This document shows, in pieces, positions 42,105-54,869 of a stretch of 64,000 bases of DNA (positions are counted from its first letter, which is position 1; every line of letters begins with the position of its first letter). A model generated the notes under the pieces. The model had not been told where the DNA came from and searched no databases. It saw nothing but the letters and a program-made list of their open reading frames with translations. The translations under genes were made by a program, and so were the position numbers. Source of the stretch: Rhyzopertha dominica (taxonomy: Eukaryota > Arthropoda > Insecta > Coleoptera > Bostrichidae); the NCBI GenBank assembly GCA_025024175.1, contig QCXZ01000041.1, positions 12,891,786 to 12,955,785 of the forward strand. The letters run 5' to 3'.

Positions 42105-43675
42105 ATTGGAGGAGTCAGAGGAGAACAGTGCAATATTATTTTGATTTTTTTATAAGATTCTATATAAGAAAAATGTTAAAAATGCATATAACTGCTGTCA
42201 ATCATTATCAACCTGCGCCATATTTTGGCAAAATATTTCAATTTTTTTAATTTTTGGTGTGATAAAACATAAGTAAGTACTGTGCTAGTTTTATTACTAC
42301 AGAATAGTCAGTCGAAGAGGTATTGTTTTCAGATTTTTAAATTTGAGAGATCTTAACGAAAAAAATTATCAAAAGCCATATTATTCATGTGTATTGCAAG
42401 CGCAAATCACCGATCACAGAGCAGTTAGGACTTTAAGTATCATGATGCGTGTCTCGAATCCAACTTTTACAGGCACTATATCATTCAAATCATAAGTGTA
42501 GACCATTTAGCCGCAACCAACGTCACGTTGCCCAAAGGTGCGCCATAAGGAGGCAGTCTACATTGCATCGCTTTTTATATATTTTATGCTTTATAAATTC
42601 ATAATTTTGAGATATGTGTTGTATCTACATGAAAAAAGAAATTGTCTGAGAATGTCTAGATGCCACCTAGCGAAAACCTGAGGTTATCAACGGACGGATT
42701 GGCGAACGATAAATCGGGCACGTAAGTGGTCCCACCCTAAGTGGGTTGCGCTAAAAATTCAAAAACGGTAAATATCACTTAATATGACAATTCCTGTGAC
42801 CCATTGATACTTTATAATATTGATACAACTGGTCACGAAAATTTCATTCAAACTTGCAAATCGGGACGCACTCATTTGTAAGTTTAATCTAATATTCTCT
42901 TTAAAATTATTCCTACTGATTATAACCTGTAAAGTAGTTAGAATATTATGAAATTGATGAAACTAGTTTATTGGGTAATCAATTATCATTATAAGAAATT
43001 TTTGGGTCAAATTAAATAAGTATGGGTTATCATATGCACAAATAGCTGTTGCCCGCGGCATTGCTCGCGTAGGAGATCGCATATGTCACATATCAAATAT
43101 CCAAATCAAAATACTTTGAAACAAAAGCTAGATATAAATTACTGATATAATTTTTAATTAAATATTGTGTATACTTCGTAAACAATGCTCATACGCATCC
43201 CCATTTTTCCCCCTGGGGATGATATTTCCAGAAAAAAAAAACCAGTGAAACAGTAAATACACGTATTACCTTCTCGCCAAATGCCTGAGTATAAAACTTT
43301 ATCTTGACTTATTATTATTGCTTTAAAAATAACAGAAATCATATACGAATTTTCATGGCTCTTAGGAGTGTAATTTCTGAAACAATTAAGTAGGTGAGCA
43401 TTAATTTCTTGGCGATCGACTTATCAGACATGACATTCTGGACTTGCAAATGCAAATCACTTGTTAAATCACCGATTGGTGATTCTGTTGAAGTAGCGAT
43501 TACATTATTGTGTGGAGTAAACGTGTAAACGTTATTTTCGAAATGTTGAGGAACAATTTGCACGAAGGACTACTGTAAAACATAGGAAAGTATAGGTATA
43601 TGTTTCAGGTTAGAAGGGGTAGATCATGCTGTTGCCGTTAAGGAATTGAATGTAATGGAAGAGGAAGATCATATA
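42105..43675. other. Intergenic DNA, no gene recognised
   Basis: If the exon at 41499-41966 is real, its first exon should lie here on the minus strand, but I could not identify it. At about 43045 TGTTGCCCGCGGCATTGCTC resembles a motif I associate with dispersed insect repeats. Nothing else is recognisable. Confidence 0.35.
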
Positions 43676-44304
43676 TACAGAGTGGTCCAAGTGAACGTAT
43701 TTCTTCCATAACTCCACAACTATTGAAAATATGAAAAACTTTTTTATATAAAAGTGATCCAGTTTTATATGCTGCATCCGGTTATACCGGAAACGCATAC
43801 CAGCTTCCTTATTTTAAATAGAACACCCCGTATATTTTTGCATTCCTTGTTGAATTCTAAGGTTATTTTGTATAACATAGCATACCTCTAAAATGTACAG
43901 TTTTCGACAAAATAAGTGCTAAAGCAAAAAATCGCTCCCCGCCATTTTAAATATCTTCCAATATGAGACACCTAGAAGACTGCGGTTTGCGCGCCGCGTA
44001 AGTTAAGAAAATGGCCTATCATTTGCGTCTTCAAGCAGGTTTATTACTTTTAAATTGAAAGTAATATATCATCAATTGCCATATGAAATATTTCATTCTG
44101 CGATAAGTCAATTTTTAAATGGAACATGCAACTTTTTTACACCATCGGATGCAAAATTAAATTATCTTTAATTCGATATCAGATTGTCACTATCTATTAC
44201 TAACAGTTTTGCAACAATTTGCGTTTTTCTGATTTTTTAGATTAAAGACGCTTATATCAGTTACGCCTTGACAAGACCTGGGAGGCGGCAAAATATCGGC
44301 GCTG

Positions 44305-44540
44305 GCTCCGAAATGTGAGCTTCTGCAACCTTAAAGTTAATTATCTCACAAAACACTACAAAATATGTTGAAAATGCACACTCACGTTTAGGAGCTGTGG
44401 GGTAACATTGATGTGCAACCTCCACTACTATCGCCGTGCATATTGTAGATTGGCAGCAGTTACAATAAGGCGGCACAAAGAATTCAACAATTAACGCCGC
44501 CCGCGTTGCATGAATCATTTGCAGAAACCCTGTATTTGAA
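44305..44540. repeat. CAGGGTTYCT-family copy in the centre of the foldback element
   Basis: This copy shares blocks with 40757-40965 and 38540-39220, ending GCATGAATCATTTGCAGAAA followed by CCCTGT. It sits between the arms of the foldback element, either as an insertion or as part of its core. Confidence 0.65.
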
Positions 44541-45085
44541 TAAACTGTGCTAAAATTCACCAAAGGCCAGCGCTGACATTTTGCCGCCTCGCAGGTCTTG
44601 CCAAGGCGTACCTGATATAAGCGATTTTAATCTAAAAAATCAGAAACACGCAAATTGTTGCAAAACTGTTAGTAATAGATAGTGACAATCTGATATCAAA
44701 TTAAAGATAATTAATTTTGCATCCGATGGTGCAAAAAAAAGTGCAAAAAATTGATTTATCGCAGTTTGAAATATTTAATATGACAACTGATGTATTACTT
44801 TCAATTTAAAAGTAATAAACCTGCTTGAAGACCCAAATGGTATCTAATATTGGAAGATAATTAAAACGGCGGGGAGCGCTGCAAACGACGCTTTTTTCTT
44901 TAGCGCTTATTTTCTCGAAAACTGTACATTTTAGAGGTATAGTATGTTATACAAAATAACCTTAGAATTCAAAAAGGAGTGCAAAAATGTAAAAATATAC
45001 AGGGTGTTCTATTTAAAATAAGGAAGTTGGTATGCGTTTCCGGTATAACCGGAAGTGAACGGTTATCAATATGCAGCACATAAAA

Positions 45086-45091
45086 CTGGAT
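45086..45091. repeat. 6-bp target-site duplication, left (CTGGAT)
   Basis: CTGGAT directly precedes AGTAGGGGG. The same six bases follow CCCCCTACT at 58119-58124. The inverted arm of the host foldback at 43755-43765 shows the uninterrupted site with a single copy (its complement ATCCAG), confirming the duplication. Confidence 0.93.
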
Positions 45092-45641
45092 AGTAGGGGG
45101 ATGATGAGACTTCTGTATCACTCATTTGCATATTAGCCAGTAGAGGGCGTTTGAGGGCGCAAAATTACGCATTTGCATATTAGTCCAATCGAGCATGTGT
45201 GTAAGTCGCGATCAATCAAAAATTATTTTTAATTTTCGATTACTTTTGCTGAATGTGACGGGATGAGAAATATGACGTTCATACGGTAATTAGCGAATTT
45301 ATTAAGTGTCAATTATTTTTATTCGACTTTTTTGAATTTGGTGTGATGGAATGAGATGTNAACTGTGACTGACATTTGTATTTTATANCAGCATGTTTCT
45401 GACTGAGGCTTTTACGCCCTANTNAGATGGGGGACAATATCAGCGAAGGTGGGTTGCTGATGTGTAATTGATATGAAATATTTATTTGCTATTACCACAT
45501 ATTGCTATTGTATATATATGCATGGCGATATGACCAATGTACTCCTAACCATTGTTATGATATGGTGGGGGTTGGTACCACGGTCCACGCTCTATATATA
45601 GGCAACCCCCAGGACAGGGGTAGGCGGGATTTTTTTACTAT

Positions 45642-45710
45642 GCCGAATGCTGGATTTGAACCCGCTACCTCCGGTATGGCAGTCCAACACCTTACCGCTG
45701 CGCCAAACGC
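45642..45710 (-). repeat. tRNA-like unit, left-arm copy
   Basis: On the minus strand this carries an A-box-like TGGCGCAGCGGTAAGG and a B-box-like GGGTTCAAATCC about 40 bases apart. It is the mirror of 57500-57569, which holds the fuller description. Confidence 0.6.
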
Positions 45711-45945
45711 AAACTTACCTAACCGCCGTTATTCTTGTCTATTTAAGAGTAGGGCCACTCATCAATTTATCATTTTTAAACTGAGATGGGATATTAGGTA
45801 AAACTTACCGCTAAGTCCGCTTAGGGAGCACATTTTGACAGTAAATGGTTAATAATTACCTATGCCCATGTTTTTCTATGGTTTTATACTATTTTTTTTG
45901 TCATATTTCATACAATGGATTTTCGTTATGGCCAGCTGGAGGGTT

Positions 45946-46545
45946 TCAATGATTATCAGTTATCTGGAATAAGAATAAACAAATTAATATTAAGAGTATT
46001 CATAGATTTGAACCGTGATTTTGTGGCAAAACCTCAAATAACGGTTACAGCGCGACTTAATTGAGCTAAATAACTGTCATTTCACAACCTAGGCTAATCC
46101 ACAGCAGGTTTGCGATTTCTTAAAAAAATGCACTAAATAAGAATGTAAAGCCACCAGCATGCAATGATTATCAGTTATCTGGAATAAGAATAAGCAAATT
46201 AATATTTATTAAGAGTATTCATAGATTTGAACCGTGATTGTGTGGCAAAAACATCAAATAACGGTTACAGCACGACTTAATTGAGCTAAATAACTGTCAT
46301 TTCACAACCTAGGCTAATCCACAGCAGGTTTACGATTTCTTTAAAAATGCACTAGATAAGAAATTAAAGCCACCAGCATGCAATGATTATCAGTTATCTG
46401 GAATGAGAATAAACAAATTAATACTAAGAGTATTCCTAGATTTGAACCGTGATTTTGTGGCAAAAACGTCAAATAACGGTTACAGCACGACTTAATTGAG
46501 CTAAATAACTGTCATTTCACAACCTAGGCTAAACCACAGCAGGTT
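45946..46545 (-). repeat. Three tandem units of about 218 bp with tRNA-like boxes, left arm
   Basis: Mirror of 56666-57263. Each unit, read on the minus strand, has TTTAGCTCAATTAAGTCG and CACGGTTCAAATC. The three copies differ at scattered bases and by small indels. Confidence 0.85.
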
Positions 46546-49500
46546 CAGATAGCTGAGCAAAACGGTGAATATAAGTTTAAAATTACTAAACTAGCATAAA
46601 TCTACGACTGTTAGTCAACTCTGTTTATATAAAAGAATGGATTTCAAGTGATTGAAGTTATATTAGAATAAATGAAATACTTGCTACTATGTCTATTGAG
46701 AGTCATAGAAGGAACAAGCTGAAGACCAAAACACACACGGTAAGAATGTGTTTAAGGCAGGTAAACTAATAAAAAACACACTATACATCGTTGTATATCG
46801 TGATTTTGCTTTTTAACTAGTTTATGCATGCTGATTGTAATAAATAATGTTAAAATTGTCAGCTTTTTTTAACTAATTCTTTTCATCAATAAGCATATAT
46901 TTCATGTAATTGTAAATAAATTGAAATAATATAATTAATTGACTTTTGTTTGTACTTTAATTAAATATAATTCGCATGTCAGTTATCAATCTTGTAGGTT
47001 GAGAAGTTGCTTGTTACCGTCATCTATCATAGCATACAGGATATTTGATGTAATAAATAACAATCAGCTACATGCTACTAGACTAGCAAAAATCTATGAT
47101 TTCCTAAAACCACCTTCGTACTCCATATGTTGTGAACGTAGTCAATTCTGTTTATATAAGAGAATGGATTTCAAGCGATTGAAGTAGAATTAGAATAAAC
47201 GAAATTGTGTTTTCACATCATATGGAACGTTTTAAATATATAAAAAAATTGGCGAGTTTTTTCATTATTTTTGCACTAGATTGCTTAAATTATGCCACTA
47301 CATGTTTTTTTTCTCTAAAATGAGCAATACTCGTACGCTTAACTTGGAAAAAATACTTGCTACTGTGTATGTTGATAATCATAAATGGAGCAAGCTGATG
47401 AAGCACGGTAAAAATGTGTTTAAGACAACTAGACTACTGAAAAATATACTGTGTCGTACTTCGTTGTATATCGTGAATTCCCCTTTTTATTAGTTTCTGC
47501 GTGTTAATTATATTAAATAATGTTAAAATTGCCTGCTTTTTAACTAATTCTGTTCGTCTAAAAGCATATATTTCTTGCGATTGAAGTAATGTACTTAAAT
47601 GAGTATTGTTTGGACTTTAATAAATATAACTGGCATTTATTATATGTTGAGAAGTTTTTTTATTACCGTCATCTATCATAGCATTTAGGGTAATTGACAA
47701 ATAGAAAAATGACGCGATTTCCTTGTTTATCTTCCTAACACTTGCTTATTTAAATTATGACGCAGCATACTTTTTGTCTAATTAGCAGTACATATATCTC
47801 TAAGTAATAACAAGAAGCAAATTGAGAGAGCAGAAGCAAACAGTCGATCAGGAAACGATGAAAATGTGTTTAAAAGAACTAAACTACTCGAAAATCTACT
47901 TCATGATGTGTTATGAATAGTCTCATCAACTAGCAGCCGGTATTGACATTGACTAATGTTTGATTTTAATCAATTCTCTTTCTGTATTTTATGCTCATAT
48001 AGCATATAGAGCGCTTGACATGGATAAAAATATAACAAGATTACCTTGTCATTTTCCCTTACTTATATTGTTACATGTTTCTCTCTATAATATGCTATAC
48101 TTATACAGATCTTAATGATGGTGGGAAAAATACATATTGCTATTATATTCATGTGATAATCTACAACAAACAAATTGATAACCCGAAACATTTGCTGAAT
48201 GAGCATTCTAAATGGTTTCGAACAAGATTGTGACCATAACCAGCTGAATCGGTTGGTTGAAAGGCCGTAATCGAAGACACGGCGAGCTGTAGGGATGGAA
48301 TAGTAGCAGATAATCGCTATAAGGCATTTGCTTTCTAAAGTATTACAATTTATTCATTAACAATATTCCTGTTTAGTACACAGTACACCCCAAATTCCTT
48401 TCAGATATCTCACTTATTATTACAGCAGGAAAAAGTTTGTAAAGGTAAAGATGTGAACTTTAAGACTACTTGCGTTTTTGTTTGTTGAAAATGGACTCGC
48501 ATTGCTTATTCATGTAGGTATTTGAATACTTAGAGCATGTAAATCTAACAAATTGTAGGTAACGTTTTGATACTTACAACCAGGAATATGTAGCATAGCA
48601 TTCAAGAAAAATGTGTTTATCCAGTAAATTCTTGAAAAAGGTGATGAGAAATATAACGGATAGGTATTTGTCGAAAAGTATTCAAACCTGTTTATATATT
48701 ATCATTAAACTAATACTTCCAATAATGAAAGCCTCCTAGTTAGCTCGCATTCCAAGGGGCATTAAACTTCTTATGTTAAACTGACATAAAAGCCTTATAG
48801 TATGTTGTGTGAACGTAATTTCTTGCTATTGCTATTCAAATACTTTAATATGGCGAATTAACCTCTGATTTAGCCAAAAGAATAACTGTAATATATATTT
48901 TATAAGTATTAATACACAGTTTAACATTGAAGTAAATAAGAAATTAATATTTAATTTTCTTGAGGCTATCAAACTGGACAATATCGTGTCCGTTTAATTT
49001 GTCATTCATTTCTACATAGTGGTAGCGAGAGCTATGGGGAAGCTAAAGTAGGTACGCACTGATATTTAAATATGCATACACACGAGCTTTACACAGGAGA
49101 AACATAAGACAACAAGTAGTTTTTATGTGCTTTAGATAACTTTTCATGCCTTTTCTTCCTAAAACTTACACATTTATGCATTATTTGTAAACCCAATGTA
49201 TCGTCACTGAACCCCATTCTAATAGTTAAAGCTAAAAAAACGCTGCCAGTTACCTATTGTATGTCCAGCAGCATTAGTACTATTATGGTTCTAATATAGA
49301 ATAAACAAAAATCAAATAACTACAATAATATATGGCAGATACATTTACTTTCATTTTTAGTGCAGATATTAATGTGATGCCTTCTTCTTCAAATTCTATC
49401 AAATTATCACGTCTTTTTACCAATTAATGGAGATCACTTGAAAAATGTCTACATATTTATTAAAGAAATGAACTTCTGACAAAAAACGGCACCATTAGCT

Positions 49501-50393
49501 ATTTCAAAATCGATGAGCATGTATTACATGATNGAATGATGTTTTGTTCTTTAAAAGCCTCCAAATTTATGAAACAGTAAGTACATAAATCGACAAATTA
49601 GTGTCAAATAAGAAAAATGATCAAATACACCTATATAAAATAAGAAGAATTTGAACAAAAGACGTAACTTTGCGGAGAAAAGCATAATTGATAGGTAATT
49701 TTGTAAATTTATAGAAAATCGTGTATTGTATGTGAAATGCGTAAATCGACAAAATTAAATCAATAAAAATAATGTAAATATGAGCAAAACTTGTTATTAT
49801 GGTTAGTATTTCCTACAGTTATTCAATTTCAGTATAACAAGTTTTATAAATATAAAAATGTTTACTATGGAAAGCATGCCTAAGGAAATTCTCCCTTTCA
49901 CAGCCTACCTTACAGTATATTGCAGAGGGACCCTTCTCACATTAGCCAAAATCAAACATAAATTACTTCTTCTTGTTACCGCCGTATACTACACATTGCT
50001 CTTAATACACCAGGGAAAGCTGTCTTGTTATAATGTAATGATTTTAAATAAGTCAAGAATAACGAAAATTCAGAAGCATAAATAAGTGAAATGTTCTTTT
50101 GACGAAGTTTATTGTCAAGACAAGTACACAAGAGCGTTGTCATTCTAATTACATGGACATTAAAGAGGCGATTTATTATTACCCATAACAGCAGATCTTA
50201 GACAAAAACAACTTGTTCCGAGCTAAAAAGGTCAGCTTTAATGTATTCCGGAAAGATCAGTACCTACATGACTACTTTCATTAGGTGTAAATGTGAACAA
50301 TTCATTTAACAATGTGGGCAAACTCGATCTGAACCTTTATGTTCTTGCTACGGAATGGTATACTTTTTCCATTACCTAGAAGCGTTATTGACT

Positions 50394-52132
50394 TTTTTTT
50401 GCAAATTAAAGCAATAAGGATTCCCACCTGAGACCTAGATTGACATAGTGATATGCACTATATTAACCTTTAACTGCAGGTACAGCTGCATTTCATTCAC
50501 TTAGGAAACTTCAGTACTGCCTCTGATTGGTTATAATGTCAGATATCATTGGTTCCCTCAGTAGGAATGTATTAATCTTAAGTAATTTTAGTTCAAATGT
50601 TAATTAATTCAGTGTGTAACATTTTTAAAACAGGCTTGCTTATATTATTAGATGGATATTGTGCATCTTATGAAGTGTATGACGCACCTGAGTAATAATA
50701 ATAATAACCATGTAGTATGTATAGGGTATAACACTGCGTTCAGCACTTACCAGACTTTTTATTGGATGATAAGGAATAGTTGCTAAAGAACTCAACTGCA
50801 TCATATTATGACAATACTTTTTTAAGGAATTTTAAAATAACTTAAACCATTCATTTTAAAGAGGAACTTGAGACATCGCAAGATTAATATCACAACTGAA
50901 ACCCCTATTATAGATTTATCCCACTTTACTTATATCCACGACATGAAATTTGTTATCTAAGCGTTCTCTACAGGATAATCTTGTTAACAAAAGCGTTTGC
51001 TAGTAATAGCATGCGCCATCCTGAAATCATGTAAGACATCTTAACATAAGTACACCAACATAGACGCTATTGTTAACTTGTAGGTAGTATTTTGCAATAA
51101 TAACTCAGTATTAACACCTTGTGAGGCGAAACCGTTGCAAAAGAAATATTGATATATGCCATTATTCTGCTAATTTACTCTTTCATTTTAGAATTTGGTC
51201 TTATCAATGGGAAGATGTATACCAATGTGTATACTATTGAGCACTCGTAGTTATCTACATATAATCTTTTTTTTGCATTAAATTCTTAGGAAATTATAAA
51301 GGCTCAAATTTATTATATATTATTATTCTGCCATTGCAGATATTTAAAAATAGGTACTTACCACAAAAGAAGTGGAGTTCATATTCAACATTATATGTGC
51401 TCCTTCAACAACTACACCAAAATATAAATATTTTACTACAATTAAGCAGGTTAAAAAGCAATAGCTCATCGAAAATTTAGACTTAATATGAAAAATATCC
51501 ATCATTGTTATGAGACTGGCGTAATTTTATAGAAAGAGAACCACAACCCTGTTGGTATTGGGGGCTCAAAATTCCATGGGGCATGGCGAGATCTTAATTT
51601 CCTTAACGGTTATGATTCTATTGGCATGAAGAATAGGTTATGTAGGCTTCTTATGACTGTCAAAGCTACTTTACCTAAAAGTATAAAAACTCATGATCGT
51701 TTATAGCCAACTAGTCAAATATATTGAGATATTTCACACTTCCCTTGATAGGTAAATTTTATTTTATTACAGAATATTTCTATTACCTCATTAAAACGAT
51801 GTTAAAAATTTAATTATTTAGTTTCATTTTATATATGAGTACTAGAGCTGCTTTGAGATTTGATGTTTTTCTTTCTATAAAGCATGACAGCAACACATAG
51901 ACTGATTTAATACACACAGAAAGTGAAATATTTCGAACAATTTTTTTGCAGTAGCCGTTATTCTAATACCTATCCACATCTTAACCCACATCCCCTCATG
52001 CACAGAACTGGAGCTGTACGAATCGAAAATTTGAGTATTGTGAACATGAACCACATTTAACTGGAATTTATACATTTCTCTCTAGCTTCAAATACAGTTT
52101 TTTCAATACGTATAGCTCCAGTTCTGTGCATG
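50394..52132. other. Central unique segment of the giant-inverted-repeat element
   Basis: The segment is 1,739 bases of AT-rich sequence with no open frame of note. A 66-codon minus-strand frame at 51875-52075 has no recognised domain. A 21-base inverted pair lies at its right edge (51995-52015 and 52114-52134). No polymerase, integrase or other element gene is recognisable. Confidence 0.7.
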
Positions 52133-54185
52133 AGTCAATAACGCTTCTAGGTAATGGAAAAAGTATACCATTCCGTAGCAAGAACATAAAGGTTCAGATC
52201 GAGTTTGCCCACATTGTTAAATGAATTGTTCACATTTACACCTAATGAAAGTAGTCATGTAGGTACTGATCTTTCCGGAATACATTAAAGCTGACTTTTT
52301 TAGCTCGGAACAAGTTGTTTTTGTCTAAGATCTGCTGTTATGGGTAATAATAAATCGCCTCTTTAATGTCCATGTAATTAGAATGACAACGCTCTTGTGT
52401 ACTTGTCTTGACAATAAACTTCGTCAAAAGAACATTTCACTTATTTATGCTTCTGAATTTTCGTTATTCTTGACTTATTTAAAATCATTACATTATAACA
52501 AGACAGCTTTCCCTGGTGTATTAAGAGCAATGTGTAGTATACGGCGGTAACAAGAAGAAGTAATTTATGTTTGATTTTGGCTAATGTGAGAAGGGTCCCT
52601 CTGCAATATACTGTAAGGTAGGCTGTGAAAGGGAGAAATTCCTTAGGCATGCTTTCCATAGTAAACATTTTTATATTTATAAAACTTGTTATACTGAAAT
52701 TGAATAACTGTAGGAAATACTAACCATAATAACAAGTTTTGCTCATATTTACACTATTTTTATTGATTTAATTTTGTCGATTTACGCATTTCACATACAA
52801 TACACGATTTTCTATAAATTTACAAAATTACCTATCAATTATGCTTTTCTCCGCAAAGTTACGTCTTTTGTTCAAATTCTTCTTATTTTATATAGGTGTA
52901 TTTGATCATTTTTCTTATTTGACACTAATTTGTCGATTTATGTACTTACTGTTTCATAAATTTGGAGGCTTTTAAAGAACAAAACATCATTCGATCATGT
53001 AATACATGCTCATCGATTTTGAAATAGCTAATGGTGCCGTTTTTTGTCAGAAGTTCATTTCTTTAATAAATATGTAGACATTTTTCAAGTGATCTCCATT
53101 AATTGGTAAAAAGAGGTCATAATTTGATAGAATTTGAAGAAGAAGGCATCACATTAATATCTGCACTAAAAATGAAAGTAAATGTATCTGCCATATATTA
53201 TTGTAGTTATTTGATTTTTGTTTATTCTATATTAGAACCATAATAGTACTAATGCTGCTGGACATACAATAGGTAACTGGCAGCGTTTTTTTAGCTTTAA
53301 CTATTAGAATGGGGTTCAGTGACGATACATTGGGTTTACAAATAATGCATAAATGTGTAAGTTTTAGGAAGAAAAGACATGAAAAGTTATCTAAAGCACA
53401 TAAAAACTACTTGTTGTCTTATGTTTCTCCTGTGTAAAGCTCGTGTGTATGCATATTTAAATATCAGTGCGTACCTACTTTAGCTTCCCCATAGCTCTCG
53501 CTACCACTATGTAGAAATGAATGACAAATTAAACGGACACGATATTGTCCAGTTTGATAGCCTCAAGAAAATTAAATATTAATTTCTTATTTACTTCAAT
53601 GTTAAACTGTGTATTAATACTTATAAAATATATATTACAGTTATTCTTTTGGCTAAATCAGAGGTTAATTCGCCATATTAAAGTATTTGAATAGCAATAG
53701 CAAGAAATTACGTTCATACAACATACTATAAGGCTTTTATGTCAGTTTAACATAAGAAGTTTAATGCCCCTTGGAATGCGAGCTAACTAGGAGGCTTTCA
53801 TTATTGGAAGTATTAGTTTAATGATAATATATAAACAGGTTTGAATACTTTTCGACAAATACCTATCCGTTATATTTCTCATCACCTTTTTCAAGAATTT
53901 ACTGGATAAACACATTTTTCTTGAATGCTATGCTACATATTCCTGGTTGTAAGTATCAAAACGTTACCTACAATTTGTTAGATTTACATGCTCTAAGTAT
54001 TCAAATACCTACATGAATAAGCAATGCGAGTCCATTTTCAACAAACAAAAACGCAAGTAGTCTTAAAGTTCACATCTTTACCGTTACAAACTTTTTCCTG
54101 CTGTAATAATAAGTGAGATATCTGAAAGGAATTTGGGGTGTACTGTGTACTAAACAGGAATATTGTTAATGAATAAATTGTAATA

Positions 54186-54188
54186 CTT
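54186..54188. repeat. 3-bp target-site duplication (CTT), left
   Basis: CTT precedes TTGTTAAG, and CTT follows CTTAACAA at 54870-54872. The left giant arm carries the unoccupied site as a single copy (TAATACTTTAG in mirror image near 48340). Confidence 0.9.
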
Positions 54189-54869
54189 TTGTTAAGAATT
54201 AATAGACTTTAGTTATTTAAGTTGCCTCTTCTAATCGAGGACCATTTTTTGAGTCATTTTGAGTTTTGTTCGCGATTTAAAATTCGCGTTTTATTATTTA
54301 TATTGTTCGCCCGCCTATGTTCGTTTACACGCGTACGCAGGCGTGTCTTCAAGAAATAGCCAGTACCTAGAAGCCATAGCGATTGGGTACCACGCATGGA
54401 ACCTTCCTCGTGGAAAAGTCGCTTACCGCACTCGCAAAACCGTATCGATCACCGCTTACGTAATAGTCACCGCCAGTTCGCCCGCTTTGACAACGTTGGA
54501 CATTGTTGGATTACAGGTAGGCGAACAATCTTTGTTTTTTGACGAATCTTTTAACCGCAACGAACCAACACCGCCTTTTTTTTATAATTATACAGTCCAT
54601 TTACGTGACATCAAAATTTTGTGGCGACGCGGTAAGCGACTTTTCCACGAGGAAGGTTCCATGCGTGGTACCCAATCGCTATGGCTTCTAGGTACTGGCT
54701 ATTTCTTGAAGACACGCCTGCGTACGCGTGTAAACGAACATAGGCGGGCGAACAATATAAATAATAAAACGCGAATTTTAAATCGCGAACAAAACTCAAA
54801 ATGACTCAAAAAATGGTCCTCGATTAGAAGAGGCAACTTAAATAACTAAAGTCTATTAATTCTTAACAA
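54189..54869. mobile_element. Nested 681-bp element with 241-bp perfect inverted repeats
   Basis: The arms 54189-54429 and 54629-54869 are equal in length and match perfectly by eye. The ends read TTGTTAAGAATTAATAGAC. The 199-base centre has no recognised gene. A 3-bp CTT duplication flanks it, and the opposite giant arm shows the exact empty site, so both ends are certain. Three-base duplications occur in PIF/Harbinger, CACTA-type and a few other DNA-transposon superfamilies. CTT is not the usual Harbinger TWA, so I leave the superfamily open. The open frames at 54259-54804 (+) and 54611-54799 (-) start identically only because they lie in the inverted repeats. Confidence 0.93.

Larger units (their letters stand above)
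45092..50393 (+). repeat. Left giant inverted-repeat arm
   Basis: The arm spans 5,302 bases. From the outer end it holds subterminal CATTTGCATATTAG repeats, a tRNA-like unit (45642-45710), three tandem units of about 218 bases (45946-46545), diverged modules sharing an AATACTTGCTACT(A/G)TG block (46672-47900), and AT-rich sequence up to GCGTTATTGACT at 50382-50393. Ambiguous bases cluster at 45360-45424. Its short open frames recur in mirror image in the right arm and show no recognised domain. Confidence 0.92.

Noticed and set aside
45502..50085. Open frames of 70-99 codons in the left giant arm that recur in the right arm
   Set aside because: They repeat because the arms are inverted copies, not because of coding conservation. 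None has a recognised domain.
54259..54804. 181-codon open frame in the nested 681-bp element
   Set aside because: It begins and ends in the two perfect inverted repeats. An overlapping minus-strand frame starts with the same residues only because of the symmetry. No recognised domain.
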